Source of the DNA: Verrucomicrobiota bacterium
GTDB lineage: Bacteria; Verrucomicrobiota; Verrucomicrobiia; Chthoniobacterales; UBA10450
Assembly: GCA_003219095.1 (NCBI GenBank)
Contig: QHPM01000076.1
Span: 1 to 5,947 of the forward strand
DNA: 5,947 nucleotides
Direction: 5' to 3'
In this document: piece by piece, positions 1 through 5,947 of the stretch
Layout of the letters: the number at the start of each line of letters is the position of its first letter
Position numbering within the stretch: position 1 is the stretch's first letter
Notes under the pieces: generated by a model
Databases searched by the model: none
Told to the model about the DNA's origin: nothing
The model's input: the letters and a program-made list of their open reading frames with translations, nothing else
Made by a program: the position numbers and the translations under genes

Positions 1-2
1 GT

Positions 3-884
3 GCATCATTTGTCGCCAATTCATTTACCCTGCTAAAACAAACTTTTTCGGAATGGCTCGAGGACCAAGCACCGCAGCTGGGCGCCGCGCTCGCCTACTA
101 TACTGTCTTCTCGCTCGCCCCACTCATTCTCCTGTTACTGGCGATCGTTGGCTTCATTTTCCACAACGACCCAGCCGGGGCTTGGAGAAGGGTGACGGAA
201 CAAATGAGTTACTTTCTGGATCAGAGCGCAATGGAAGTGGTGGCGAATATCGCGCAAACAGCGTCGCAACCGAACAAAGGGATGCTGGCCACAATTATTG
301 GAATTTTGCTGGCTCTTTTCGGCGCCAGCGGCGTCTTCGGCCAGTTGCAAAATGCGCTCAACATCATTTGGGGCGTAAAAGCAAAACCCGGCGCTGGACT
401 CGCGGGCTTTATACGGTCGCGTTTTCTCTCCTTCGCGATGGTAGCTGGTGTTTGTTTTTTGCTACTGGTATCCCTCGTGTTCGAAAGTTTGCTCAAAAGT
501 TTTAGCCACTACATCCAAACAATCTTTCCCGGCGGCATCGTCATCGCGCTCGGCGTTTATTCAATCTTTGATCTTGCCGTCGTCGTTCTGCTCTTCGCTC
601 TTATCTTCAAATATTTGCCCGACGTGAAAATTCAATGGCGCGACGTCTGGATCGGCGCGGTCATGACCGCGATATTCTTTGCCATCGGGAAATGGGCTCT
701 TGGCCTTTATCTCGGGAGCGGAACGGCGGCGTCGGCCTATGGAGCGGCGAGCTCGTTAATCACCCTCCTCCTTTGGATTTACTATTCATCGCAAATCTTG
801 CTTTTCGGCGCCGAGTTCACACAGGTTTATGCCGCGCGGGCCGGTCGCGCATTCGTTCCGGACAAATACGCTGTGCGGGTGTAG
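3..884 (+). CDS. YihY/virulence factor BrkB family inner-membrane protein (5' end outside window)
   Basis: The frame is open from the left edge to a TAG at 882-884, giving 293 visible codons. The start is not in the window: the family usually begins roughly ten residues before the LLKQTFSEW-like segment seen at residues 10-18, so probably only a few codons are missing. Family hallmarks are in order: an N-terminal FSEWLEDQAPQLGAALAYY segment (15-33), a first hydrophobic helix (34-53), FGASGVFGQLQNALNIIW (106-123), a helix near 145-165, YLPDVKIQWRDVWIGA (204-219), and the C-terminal signature SAYGAASSLITLLLWIYYSS followed by FGAEF (244-272). The family forms about six transmembrane helices. Its molecular role is not settled; an old label as ribonuclease BN is wrong, and a transporter or envelope role is usually assumed. 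A GTG at 192 lies inside the gene and is not the start. It converges on ccsA with a 67-base gap. Confidence 0.93.
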   Translation, partial: ASFVANSFTLLKQTFSEWLEDQAPQLGAALAYYTVFSLAPLILLLLAIVGFIFHNDPAGAWRRVTEQMSYFLDQSAMEVVANIAQTASQPNKGMLATIIGILLALFGASGVFGQLQNALNIIWGVKAKPGAGLAGFIRSRFLSFAMVAGVCFLLLVSLVFESLLKSFSHYIQTIFPGGIVIALGVYSIFDLAVVVLLFALIFKYLPDVKIQWRDVWIGAVMTAIFFAIGKWALGLYLGSGTAASAYGAASSLITLLLWIYYSSQILLFGAEFTQVYAARAGRAFVPDKYAVRV

Positions 885-951
885 CGACTCTCCCTTACGC
901 GGTCGATCTCGTTTTGACGCCGGGGCCCGCTCGCCCTAAGCTTGATTCTTT

Positions 952-2673
952 TCAATCTGCAGCCGACACGGCTGCCGCTACAGGTTCCTCTCGCGTGATC
1001 GGGCTGCGTTTGCTTGAGCGATAACGCCAGGTCGCGAATGCGACAAACAGCAGATCAGCGATGACGAAAGTTCCAACGTAGGTTTCGCCGCCGATGCCGA
1101 AGCCGTAACTGTGCAATCCTTTTCCAAGGACGAAGTTGACGCCGTACCACGCCATTAAGACTGCGAGAAAACAAACCACGCTCGCGACGACGAGACCGAA
1201 CTCGGTCCACCAACCGGCGAGCCGTCCGTGCAAAGTGGTGATGTAACAGAGCAGCGCGATCAGGGCCCAGGTTTCTTTCGGGTCCCAACCCCAAAACCTT
1301 CCCCAGGAATAATTCGCCCACACCCCGCCGAGAATGGTGCCGGCGGCAAGGAGGAGAACGCCAAGTTGCAGCACGCGATAAAGCCAGAAATGCATTGGCG
1401 CATCTGCCCGCGCACCGCGCGGGTTGCGCGCGTATCGGAAAAGTAAAATGTGACCGAAAGCGCAGGCCAGGAGAAAGGCCGCATAACTAAGCGTGATTGT
1501 CAGTACGTGAATCGTTAGCCAGAAGTTATCGCGCAAAACAGGAACCAGGGGATCGATGCTCGCCGGCATCGCAATTGGCATTTGATGAACGAGCAGAAGT
1601 GCGACCAGCGTGGCTGGCAAGGATGCCAACAAATAAATCGGTGTGCGATATCGCGCAAAAAAGATCATCCCGAAAAACGAAGCCGCAAAGGAGACCCAGA
1701 TGATCGATTCATACATGTTCGTTACCGGTGGGCGACCGGCGATCAGGCAGCGCAACACAATACCAGTGCCGTGAAAGGCCAGGGCTACGAGTGCAATGGC
1801 GACGCCAAGATTGCCCAAAACACGTCTCCGCTTGCGCAGATGCGAGATCAGCAACGTAAGGAACGCGATTCCGTAAAGCCAAATGCCCCGATAAAATCCT
1901 TCAAAATGGTTATAGAAATATTCTAACCGCAGACTCGATTCTGTTGGATAGATCGATGGCGCAAGCACCCGCAGTTTTTCCCGCAGTTGATTGGCGGAGC
2001 GATTGAACTTGAATGAATCGGCATCATGGTAGGCGGCCATCATCTCTTGCAATGGCGGTTCCACTGCCTCCCATTGCGATTCGTTATAGTAAGAAACCGC
2101 GGCCAACGGGACAGGCGGCACCCATGGATCCGTTTCGTTTTTTGGCGAGGGCACGATTAGTAACGCGCTACCGTCCATTACCCGTGCGAAAAGCGCCAGC
2201 CGATCGCTCACGCTCAAAGCTTCCTGTTGCACTCGGTCGAGCGATTTCTCGGCCCGCTTCCGCTCGCGCGCTTCGTTCGCGATCTGCGGCAATGCGGCTG
2301 CCCCGCTCAATTGCGCAAAAGAAAACCGGCGCTGTGTTTTTTCTAGGCCAAGCTCCTCTTTTAGCTTGCCGAAAGAGACCAGCACCATCGGCTCCTCTTT
2401 CCAATCGCGCGTTTCCAGCACGGTTGAGAGAAGGAAATCATTCGGCGTCCAATGGCGCCCGGCTTTGTCCGTATAAGTCGAGCGCCCGGTCAGCTGTATC
2501 AGTGTCTGTCTCGCGAAAGTATCGATCGGTTTGCGACGGCCATTATCCTGAATCGCGAGCAGGCCAAATTGTTTGAAATCCAGATGCCCGGTGTCCGGTG
2601 CGACCGACTGCTGAGCGCGGCTGGCCGGGACCGAGAACATGATGAAAACCGCTATGCAGGCAAACTTGTACAC
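952..2673 (-). CDS. ccsA: Cytochrome c biogenesis protein CcsA (System II heme handling/ligation) with extra N-terminal exported domain
   Basis: This 573-residue protein has two parts. Residues 1-20 look like a signal peptide or first membrane helix ending at SRA, followed by a large extracytoplasmic region to about 255 that contains NGRRKPIDTFARQ (44-56). Residues 259-550 form the multi-helix CcsA core. The heme-binding WWD motif is intact (WGRFWGWDPKETWAL, 457-471). Histidines sit where the family needs them: H389 in the helix before it, H482 in TTLHGR, and H521 in GLHSYGFG. CcsA works with CcsB/ResB to carry heme across the membrane and attach it to CXXCH apocytochromes outside. The N-terminal domain resembles the middle part of fused CcsBA proteins as I remember them, but no ResB part is present. 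The start is GTG; an in-frame TAA eight codons upstream excludes a longer N-terminus, and GGAG lies about 15 bases before the start, a long spacing. No ccsB/resB adjoins it. Confidence 0.92.
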   Translation of the reverse strand: MYKFACIAVFIMFSVPASRAQQSVAPDTGHLDFKQFGLLAIQDNGRRKPIDTFARQTLIQLTGRSTYTDKAGRHWTPNDFLLSTVLETRDWKEEPMVLVSFGKLKEELGLEKTQRRFSFAQLSGAAALPQIANEARERKRAEKSLDRVQQEALSVSDRLALFARVMDGSALLIVPSPKNETDPWVPPVPLAAVSYYNESQWEAVEPPLQEMMAAYHDADSFKFNRSANQLREKLRVLAPSIYPTESSLRLEYFYNHFEGFYRGIWLYGIAFLTLLISHLRKRRRVLGNLGVAIALVALAFHGTGIVLRCLIAGRPPVTNMYESIIWVSFAASFFGMIFFARYRTPIYLLASLPATLVALLLVHQMPIAMPASIDPLVPVLRDNFWLTIHVLTITLSYAAFLLACAFGHILLFRYARNPRGARADAPMHFWLYRVLQLGVLLLAAGTILGGVWANYSWGRFWGWDPKETWALIALLCYITTLHGRLAGWWTEFGLVVASVVCFLAVLMAWYGVNFVLGKGLHSYGFGIGGETYVGTFVIADLLFVAFATWRYRSSKRSPITREEPVAAAVSAAD

Positions 2674-2814
2674 GCCGTGGCAATGTAACTCCGGTTAGGA
2701 GCGCGACAAATCGGAGCGGTTGCATTTAGGGTTTTAACTGGAAGTCGATCGCGCGCCCCTGCCACGCAATCTTCGCGTTTGCCGAATTGCGATGAAAATG
2801 GGTGAGTACTCTCC
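2674..2814. promoter_or_regulatory. Divergent intergenic spacer holding the leaders of ccsA and the 2815 gene
   Basis: These 141 bases separate two genes read away from each other, so promoters for both must lie here or inside the neighbouring starts. I could not pick out a convincing -35/-10 pair on either strand; TTGCAT-like and TTTTAA-like words occur but are badly spaced. A GGTGAG at 2801-2806 is the likely ribosome binding site for the plus-strand gene, eight bases before its ATG. On the minus strand a GGAG lies about 15 bases before the ccsA GTG. No strong operator-like palindrome is visible. Confidence 0.35.
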
Positions 2815-3441
2815 ATGAGCGAAAATGCTGGGCGAGGTTGGTTTTTCTTTCGCCTCGGTCGTTGGGCAGCGGAGTTGGTGTTGGTTTTCGCCGGCGTTTA
2901 CGCCGCCTTTTGGCTGAACAATTATCAGCAGCATCAACAGGAAACGAAACGGCGCGATCAGATCCTGGCCTCGCTCGAGCAGCAATTGCAGGAAGGAATT
3001 GAGAACTCACGGACTGAAGGCGCAACTGAAGAGGGGCAATTGCAGGAATTTCGGCGGGCGCTCGAGGCGGGGGAGATGCCGCCAATTAAACCGTTCTCTT
3101 TCACGAGCGACTACAGCGCAAGCGATGTTGCTACATTGCTCCAATCCGGCGGCATTGAAGTGCTCGACCTCAAAACGCTCATCGCCTTGCGCAACCTCGA
3201 ATCAGTCATTCGCTGGGGCTTAAACCGCATGGCGCGTTATGAAAAATTAAGCGACGCGCTAATCGTGCCGAATCTGGACCAGGACATTTCTTTTTTTTAC
3301 GATCCGGCTACCAAGAAATTGCGAAAACGATTCGAGAAATATCCCGATATGTTGCAAGGCACGGTTGATTTTTTTCGTGATCTGGAGCGAACAAAAACCG
3401 AGTTGCTTAAGCAGATTCAGGCGGAACGGCGAAAGCGGTGA
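2815..3441 (+). CDS. Hypothetical single-pass membrane-anchored protein with charged helical exterior
   Basis: The product has 208 residues and no function I recognise. A short basic N-terminus (R7, R13, R16) is followed by one hydrophobic helix at about 17-35 (AELVLVFAGVYAAFWLNNY). Then comes a long polar helix rich in Q, E, K and R (36-85), likely coiled coil, a middle region with DVATLLQSGGIEVLDLKTLIALRNLES (104-130), and a very basic C-terminal tail (ERRKR). The layout, with an E-[IL]-hydrophobic helix ending in a W-x-NN motif and then a charged helix, resembles the DUF6090 type of small anchored proteins, but I cannot confirm membership. The rest of the protein most likely lies on the trans side of the membrane unless the helix inserts the other way round. 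The ATG has GGTGAG eight bases upstream, which supports this start. It is divergent from ccsA and convergent with the 3617 gene, so it is probably monocistronic. Confidence 0.8.
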   Translation: MSENAGRGWFFFRLGRWAAELVLVFAGVYAAFWLNNYQQHQQETKRRDQILASLEQQLQEGIENSRTEGATEEGQLQEFRRALEAGEMPPIKPFSFTSDYSASDVATLLQSGGIEVLDLKTLIALRNLESVIRWGLNRMARYEKLSDALIVPNLDQDISFFYDPATKKLRKRFEKYPDMLQGTVDFFRDLERTKTELLKQIQAERRKR

Positions 3442-3530
3442 TTCGCGACGGGCGGTTTCTCTGACAATGGACAGATTCATTCGGCGGTGAGGAAGTCACC
3501 GACCAGCTTTCACGAACTTTTTGAAGAGTG

Positions 3531-3563
3531 TTTTGGCGAGACACCAAAAGTCCGAGCCGGACT
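3531..3563. terminator. Two small adjacent hairpins between convergent genes (possible bidirectional terminator)
   Basis: TTTTGG (3531-3536) pairs with CCAAAA (3544-3549) around a 7-base loop. It is followed immediately by AGTCC (3549-3553) pairing with GGACT (3559-3563) around a 5-base loop; the two share one base. They sit in the 175-base gap between the ends of two convergent genes, where a terminator is expected. Neither is followed by a clean T-run on either strand and the stems are short, so this is only a candidate. The rest of 3442-3616 shows nothing I can name. Confidence 0.22.
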
Positions 3564-3616
3564 GGCGTCGCACGCGAGACGCGCGCGCTACCCGAAGTCC
3601 GCGATCGAGAAACTAT

Positions 3617-4276
3617 CTACAGTACACCGATGGCGCGCGAAATGAGAACGATGACGATAGTCAATGAGATGCAGATTTGGGCCATGGTCAGAAGCTTGGC
3701 CCAGCGTGCCAGCAGCGGCGCGTCCGTCGGACCAAAGGTCGAGCTTTGGGTAAGGGCGATAAAGAGATAATCGACGAAGCCGGGCCGCCAGCCGTCGATG
3801 TGAAAGCGATCACGCTCGATTTTTTCAATCTGCATCTGCGGAAAAACGAAACTGCGGCTGCCGAATTCGCGCCTTTGATCGCGAAGTGTTGGCCCGCCGC
3901 CGTCCAGCCGCCAGTACCAAAGCGCAAAGACGAGCACGTTGGTAAACCAGAGCTCGACCCCGGAACACAAGAGCGCAACCGGCTCTTCCTTGTGTGAGGG
4001 CACGGCCGCGACAAGCGATACGACCGAGGCGATCAGTGCCAGGGTGACGACGCTACTGATGATGATGCCAAGGACGCGGTTCAAGGAATGTTTGCCCATG
4101 CGGTGCGCGACAACCGTGGGCGCGACCAAAACTCCGATGAAAACCGGAAGCACCCATTTCGGGCCGACGATCAAAGCTCTTGGCAACGCCACATAAATTC
4201 CACCAACGGCGAGCAAGGCCAGCACCGCCTGCCAACGCGGTTCCGGCTTGTCGATTTTCTCGACGCGTTCCGCCAC
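3617..4276 (-). CDS. Conserved polytopic membrane protein, channel-like C-terminal half, function unknown
   Basis: The 219-residue protein has hydrophobic segments at about 15-36, 41-57, 66-91, 101-121 and 193-216. A re-entrant-looking stretch at 167-184 (FVDYLFIALTQSSTFGPTD) lies before the last helix. Motifs that I associate with a widespread uncharacterised bacterial membrane family are present: FTNVLVFALWYWRLDGGGP (111-129), FVFPQM (143-148), and PGFVDYL then PTDAPLLARWAKLL (165-196). The pattern helix, pore-like loop with TxxSTFGPTD, helix recalls two-helix cation channels, and also the DUF1345 type of membrane protein, but no K+ filter TVGYG is present, so no ion can be assigned. The start is GTG with an in-frame TAA upstream, so a longer form is excluded; the ribosome binding site is weak. 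Its 5' end faces the hydrolase gene across 120 bases, and its 3' end faces the 2815 gene. Confidence 0.82.
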   Translation of the reverse strand: MAERVEKIDKPEPRWQAVLALLAVGGIYVALPRALIVGPKWVLPVFIGVLVAPTVVAHRMGKHSLNRVLGIIISSVVTLALIASVVSLVAAVPSHKEEPVALLCSGVELWFTNVLVFALWYWRLDGGGPTLRDQRREFGSRSFVFPQMQIEKIERDRFHIDGWRPGFVDYLFIALTQSSTFGPTDAPLLARWAKLLTMAQICISLTIVIVLISRAIGVL

Positions 4277-4396
4277 ATCACCGGTATAGCACGCGTCGAT
4301 TGATTAGCGAATCTCGAGCAGTCGTTGAGAGTCCGTCCGGCACCATTCATCCTAAACCTCAAATCATGTAAGCTGACTGGAAACGTGGCAGAGGCG

Positions 4397-5418
4397 ATGT
4401 TAAACACGGCCATGACGCGCTACACTTTTGCCGTCGCATTTCTTCTTGCCGCGCTACGAATTGTCGGCGCGACCGATTATCCCGCGCCGACGGAAAGCGA
4501 TTACACGATTCACGATTTTAGGTTCACCACTGGCGAAACGCTGCCGCACTTGCGCCTGCATTACCGCACGCTGGGGAAGGCTAATAAAGATGCGCAGGGG
4601 AAAACGACGAACGCAGTCCTAGTCATGCACGGAACCACTGGAAGCGGCGCGCAATTTATTCGCCCGGAGTTTGCCGGCGAACTTTTCGGCGATGGTCAGC
4701 CGCTCAATGCCACGAAATTTTTCATCGTCTTGCCGGATGGAATTGGTCACGGCAAGTCGAGCAAGCCAAGCGACGGTTTACGCGCGAAATTTCCGCGCTA
4801 CGGCTACCGCGATATGGTCGACGCGCAATATCGATTATTGACTGAAGGGCTCGGGGTGAATCACGCGCGGTTGGTGATGGGAACGTCGATGGGCGGAATG
4901 CACACCTGGCTCTGGGGCGAAACGCATCCCGACTTTATGGAAGCGCTTATGCCGCTGGCCAGTTTGATCCGGGATGGAGTGGTGGCGAATACAAAATGCA
5001 ACCGCCGAGTCTCCGCACTGCCGCCGAAATGCTTTGGTTCATGAGCAGCAACCCGCTATTGCGACAGAAAGAAGCGTCCACCCTCGCAAAAACGGATGAA
5101 GTTCTGGATAAGTTCGTCGCCGACATCATGAAGACCGATGATGCCAACGATGTGCTTTACGCACTGGAAGCGTCGCGCGATTACGATCCCGGTCTGGACC
5201 TGGAAAAAATTCGTGCGCCATTGCTGGCGGTCAATACCGCGGATGACCTGATCAACCCACCCGAACTCGGAATTCTCGAGCGCGAAATAAAACGCGTTCC
5301 ACATGGTCGCGCCCTGGTAATTCCGTTAAGTGAGAAAACGCGTGGTCACGGCAGCCACACCAATGCGGCATTGTGGAAGGACGAGCTCGTCGGTTTGCTA
5401 GTGGAATCGGAAAAGTAA
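4397..5418 (+). pseudogene. Exported alpha/beta hydrolase, homoserine O-acetyltransferase (MetX)-like, broken by internal deletion and frameshift
   Basis: The first half is read in frame from ATG 4397 (or ATG 4412) and runs to TGA 5042-5044. The second half continues one frame over from about 4966 to TAA 5416-5418. The N-terminus is a signal peptide (TRYTFAVAFLLAALRIVGA, 7-25). Family features follow: VLVMHGTTGS (74-83), VLPDGIGHGKSS (111-122), YGYRDMVDAQYRLL (135-148), and the nucleophile elbow GTSMGG with Ser164. The second frame has DPGW then MQPPSLRTAAEM from 4996, NTADDLINPPE with the acid, and RGHGSHT with the histidine. Thus all three catalytic positions survive but are in two frames. 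Intact relatives, as I recall them, have about 21 residues (PVQIAGRNRMW... to ...RN) between PLASL and DPxW; here PLASL runs straight into DPGW, sharing one base. This implies one deletion of about 64 bases. The natural substrate of these exported relatives is not known. Either start has a weak ribosome binding site. A sequencing or assembly error is a possible alternative. Confidence 0.85.
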
Positions 5419-5419
5419 T

Positions 5420-5624
5420 CGCGCTAATTTGACGGCGACTCGCAACGGCGAGTTCCTTTGCCGAGACGCAGGCGGCTGGTTCCTCATAGCCCTGTCGAAT
5501 GTTGTGCGGGGTTACGGTCGGCCCCTCAGCCGGGACATCGTAGGTGACGATTGGACCTTGATTGGCACAACCAGGGAGGCCAAGGGGTAAGGCTGCTGAG
5601 ACGCACCCCACAGAACATTTTCAT
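5420..5624 (-). pseudogene. Possible small lipoprotein gene remnant with a one-base frameshift
   Basis: On the minus strand ATG at 5624 opens MKMFCGVRLSSLT and then leaves frame, hitting TGA at 5528-5526. If one C of the four-C run (5587-5584, minus strand) is skipped after ACC, reading continues as LGLPGC, a good lipobox with Cys at 5569-5567. It goes on as ANQGPIVTYDVPAEGP, TVTPHNIRQGYEEPAA and VSAKELAVASRRQ. This gives a basic start, a short hydrophobic stretch and a lipobox in the right order, so an ancestral small lipoprotein of about 65 residues is plausible. The unshifted frame can also be entered at GTG 5611, but it then lacks a basic n-region. It also runs on to 5252, antisense to the hydrolase 3' end, which argues against an intact gene. 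No function or family is recognised. It could still be chance. Confidence 0.3.
5438..5453. terminator. Short hairpin after the hydrolase gene (candidate terminator)
   Basis: ACTCGC (5438-5443) pairs perfectly with GCGAGT (5448-5453) around the loop AACG. A G·U pair can extend it by one. It begins 20 bases after the hydrolase stop codon and is followed on the plus strand by TCCTTTG, a poor T-tract. Position fits a terminator; strength is doubtful. Confidence 0.3.
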
Positions 5625-5728
5625 TAGTGATCATGATCCTTCATTCGCTTGCTTTCTCGCAACATGAGTGCTTACGCCTTTCCCGACTGGAAAATTCTGC
5701 GGTTCGCAAATAAGATGGTGATTTCAAG
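5625..5728. promoter_or_regulatory. Leader region of the 5729 lipoprotein gene
   Basis: These bases lie between the possible minus-strand lipoprotein remnant and the plus-strand lipoprotein gene, so any promoter for the latter should be here. No convincing -35/-10 pair is visible. A GATGGTG word at 5714-5720 sits eight bases before ATG 5729 and may act as a weak ribosome binding site. The segment 5694-5705 is complementary to a stretch inside the gene (5858-5869). Confidence 0.3.
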
Positions 5729-5893
5729 ATGGATCGAAGGTTTAAAATCGCAGTGATCTGTTTGTTGGCGGTCGCTTTTTCCGGTTGCATGTCGTCCAAC
5801 CGGAGCTCGGAAATAATGGTGGATACGAACGCGAAAACGAAACAAACGATACGGAGTGAACCGCAGAATGTCGTGCCAGCCGAAAATCAGTAA
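5729..5893 (+). CDS. Small predicted lipoprotein (54 residues)
   Basis: ATG at 5729 opens 54 codons ending in TAA at 5891-5893. The N-terminus is a textbook lipoprotein signal: basic MDRRFK, hydrophobic IAVICLLAVAF (7-17), then the lipobox FSGC with the acylated cysteine at residue 20. The mature part is only about 35 residues, polar and Ser/Thr/Lys/Asn-rich (MSSNRSSEI, TNAKTKQTIRSEP), with no further hydrophobic stretch and no other cysteine. Ser at +2 after Met, and the absence of Asp at +2, would favour outer-membrane sorting by the E. coli rule, which may not apply here. No family is recognised. The ribosome binding site is weak (GGTG eight bases upstream). It is about 310 bases after the broken hydrolase, too far for obvious co-transcription. 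The minus-strand open frames over it look like shadows. Confidence 0.72.
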   Translation: MDRRFKIAVICLLAVAFSGCMSSNRSSEIMVDTNAKTKQTIRSEPQNVVPAENQ

Positions 5894-5947
5894 CGAATAG
5901 GGTTGGAAGATTGGTATCTCTGCCTGCCGGAAATCGCACGGCGACAA
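5894..5947. other. Right-edge sequence without a recognised feature
   Basis: The last 54 bases follow the lipoprotein stop. A weak GCCG/CGGC pairing is present but no T-run follows before the edge. A TTG codon after GGAAGA could open a frame that leaves the window, but the spacing is too short to support a start. Confidence 0.3.

Noticed and set aside
53..505. 150-codon plus-strand open frame overlapping the BrkB-family gene
   Set aside because: It lies in another frame of a gene with clear family motifs and its own translation is arginine-rich with no domain, so it is a shadow.
885..951. GGGC/GCCC hairpin (923-926 with 933-936) as a terminator between brkB-family gene and ccsA
   Set aside because: The stem is only four bases and the T-rich stretch starts about ten bases later, so it is not distinguishable from chance.
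2013..2576. 187-codon plus-strand open frame inside ccsA
   Set aside because: It is antisense to the ccsA N-terminal domain, is rich in R, P and A, and has no motif or plausible ribosome binding site; the ccsA frame explains the region.
2543..2725. Minus-strand frame starting MQPLRFVALLTGVTL upstream of ccsA, which looks like an alternative signal peptide
   Set aside because: It is out of frame with ccsA, and the ccsA GTG start already gives a complete signal-like N-terminus ending in SRAQQ. A frameshift there is possible but not needed.
2726..3085. 119-codon minus-strand open frame in the ccsA upstream spacer
   Set aside because: Most of it is antisense to the 2815 gene, which has a ribosome binding site and a membrane helix; the peptide is low-complexity in R, P and A.
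4325..4396. Upstream GTG extension of the hydrolase
   Set aside because: It would bury the signal peptide behind about 24 extra residues with no family match; ATG 4397 or 4412 places the signal peptide at the N-terminus.
4966..4996. Programmed frameshifting in the hydrolase
   Set aside because: No slippery heptamer is present at the junction, and about 21 family residues appear to be missing, which frameshifting alone would not explain.
5672..5947. 91-codon minus-strand open frame at the right edge
   Set aside because: It is antisense to the small lipoprotein gene, is rich in F, H and R, and has no recognisable domain; the plus-strand lipobox is the better explanation.
1..5947. CRISPR array, tRNA or rRNA gene, insertion sequence, phage or defence cassette
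   Set aside because: I saw no regularly spaced repeats, no cloverleaf-like segment, no transposase or integrase motif and no terminal inverted repeats with a target duplication.

Overview
The window reads as an ordinary chromosomal stretch from a Gram-negative, moderately GC-rich bacterium. Several products carry signal peptides, lipoboxes or membrane helices, and the cytochrome c maturation protein is of the CcsA (System II) type with a large extra N-terminal domain. Together with the general protein style, this suggests a soil member of the Verrucomicrobiota or a related group. That placement is inference; there is no rRNA or other marker gene here.

Layout, left to right. A YihY/BrkB-family inner-membrane protein (+) enters from the left edge and ends at 884. 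It converges on ccsA (-, 952-2673), a heme-handling cytochrome c synthetase subunit with an exported N-terminal domain and an intact WWD motif. A 141-base spacer separates ccsA from a divergent gene (+, 2815-3441) for a single-pass membrane-anchored, charged helical protein of unknown function. That gene converges on a polytopic membrane protein (-, 3617-4276) with a pore-like C-terminal half. Next comes a divergent gene (+, about 4397-5418) for an exported alpha/beta hydrolase of the homoserine acetyltransferase-like group. It is broken by what looks like one deletion of about 64 bases, which also shifts the frame. The last 530 bases hold a possible frameshifted small lipoprotein remnant (-, about 5420-5624) and a clear small lipoprotein gene of 54 codons (+, 5729-5893).

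The genes alternate in orientation and show no operon, so each is probably transcribed alone. What they share is location: all act in or across the cell envelope. I found no mobile element, CRISPR array, tRNA, rRNA, phage gene or recognisable defence system. The most informative features are the broken hydrolase, the two small lipoprotein loci, and the ccsA gene without an adjacent ccsB/resB.
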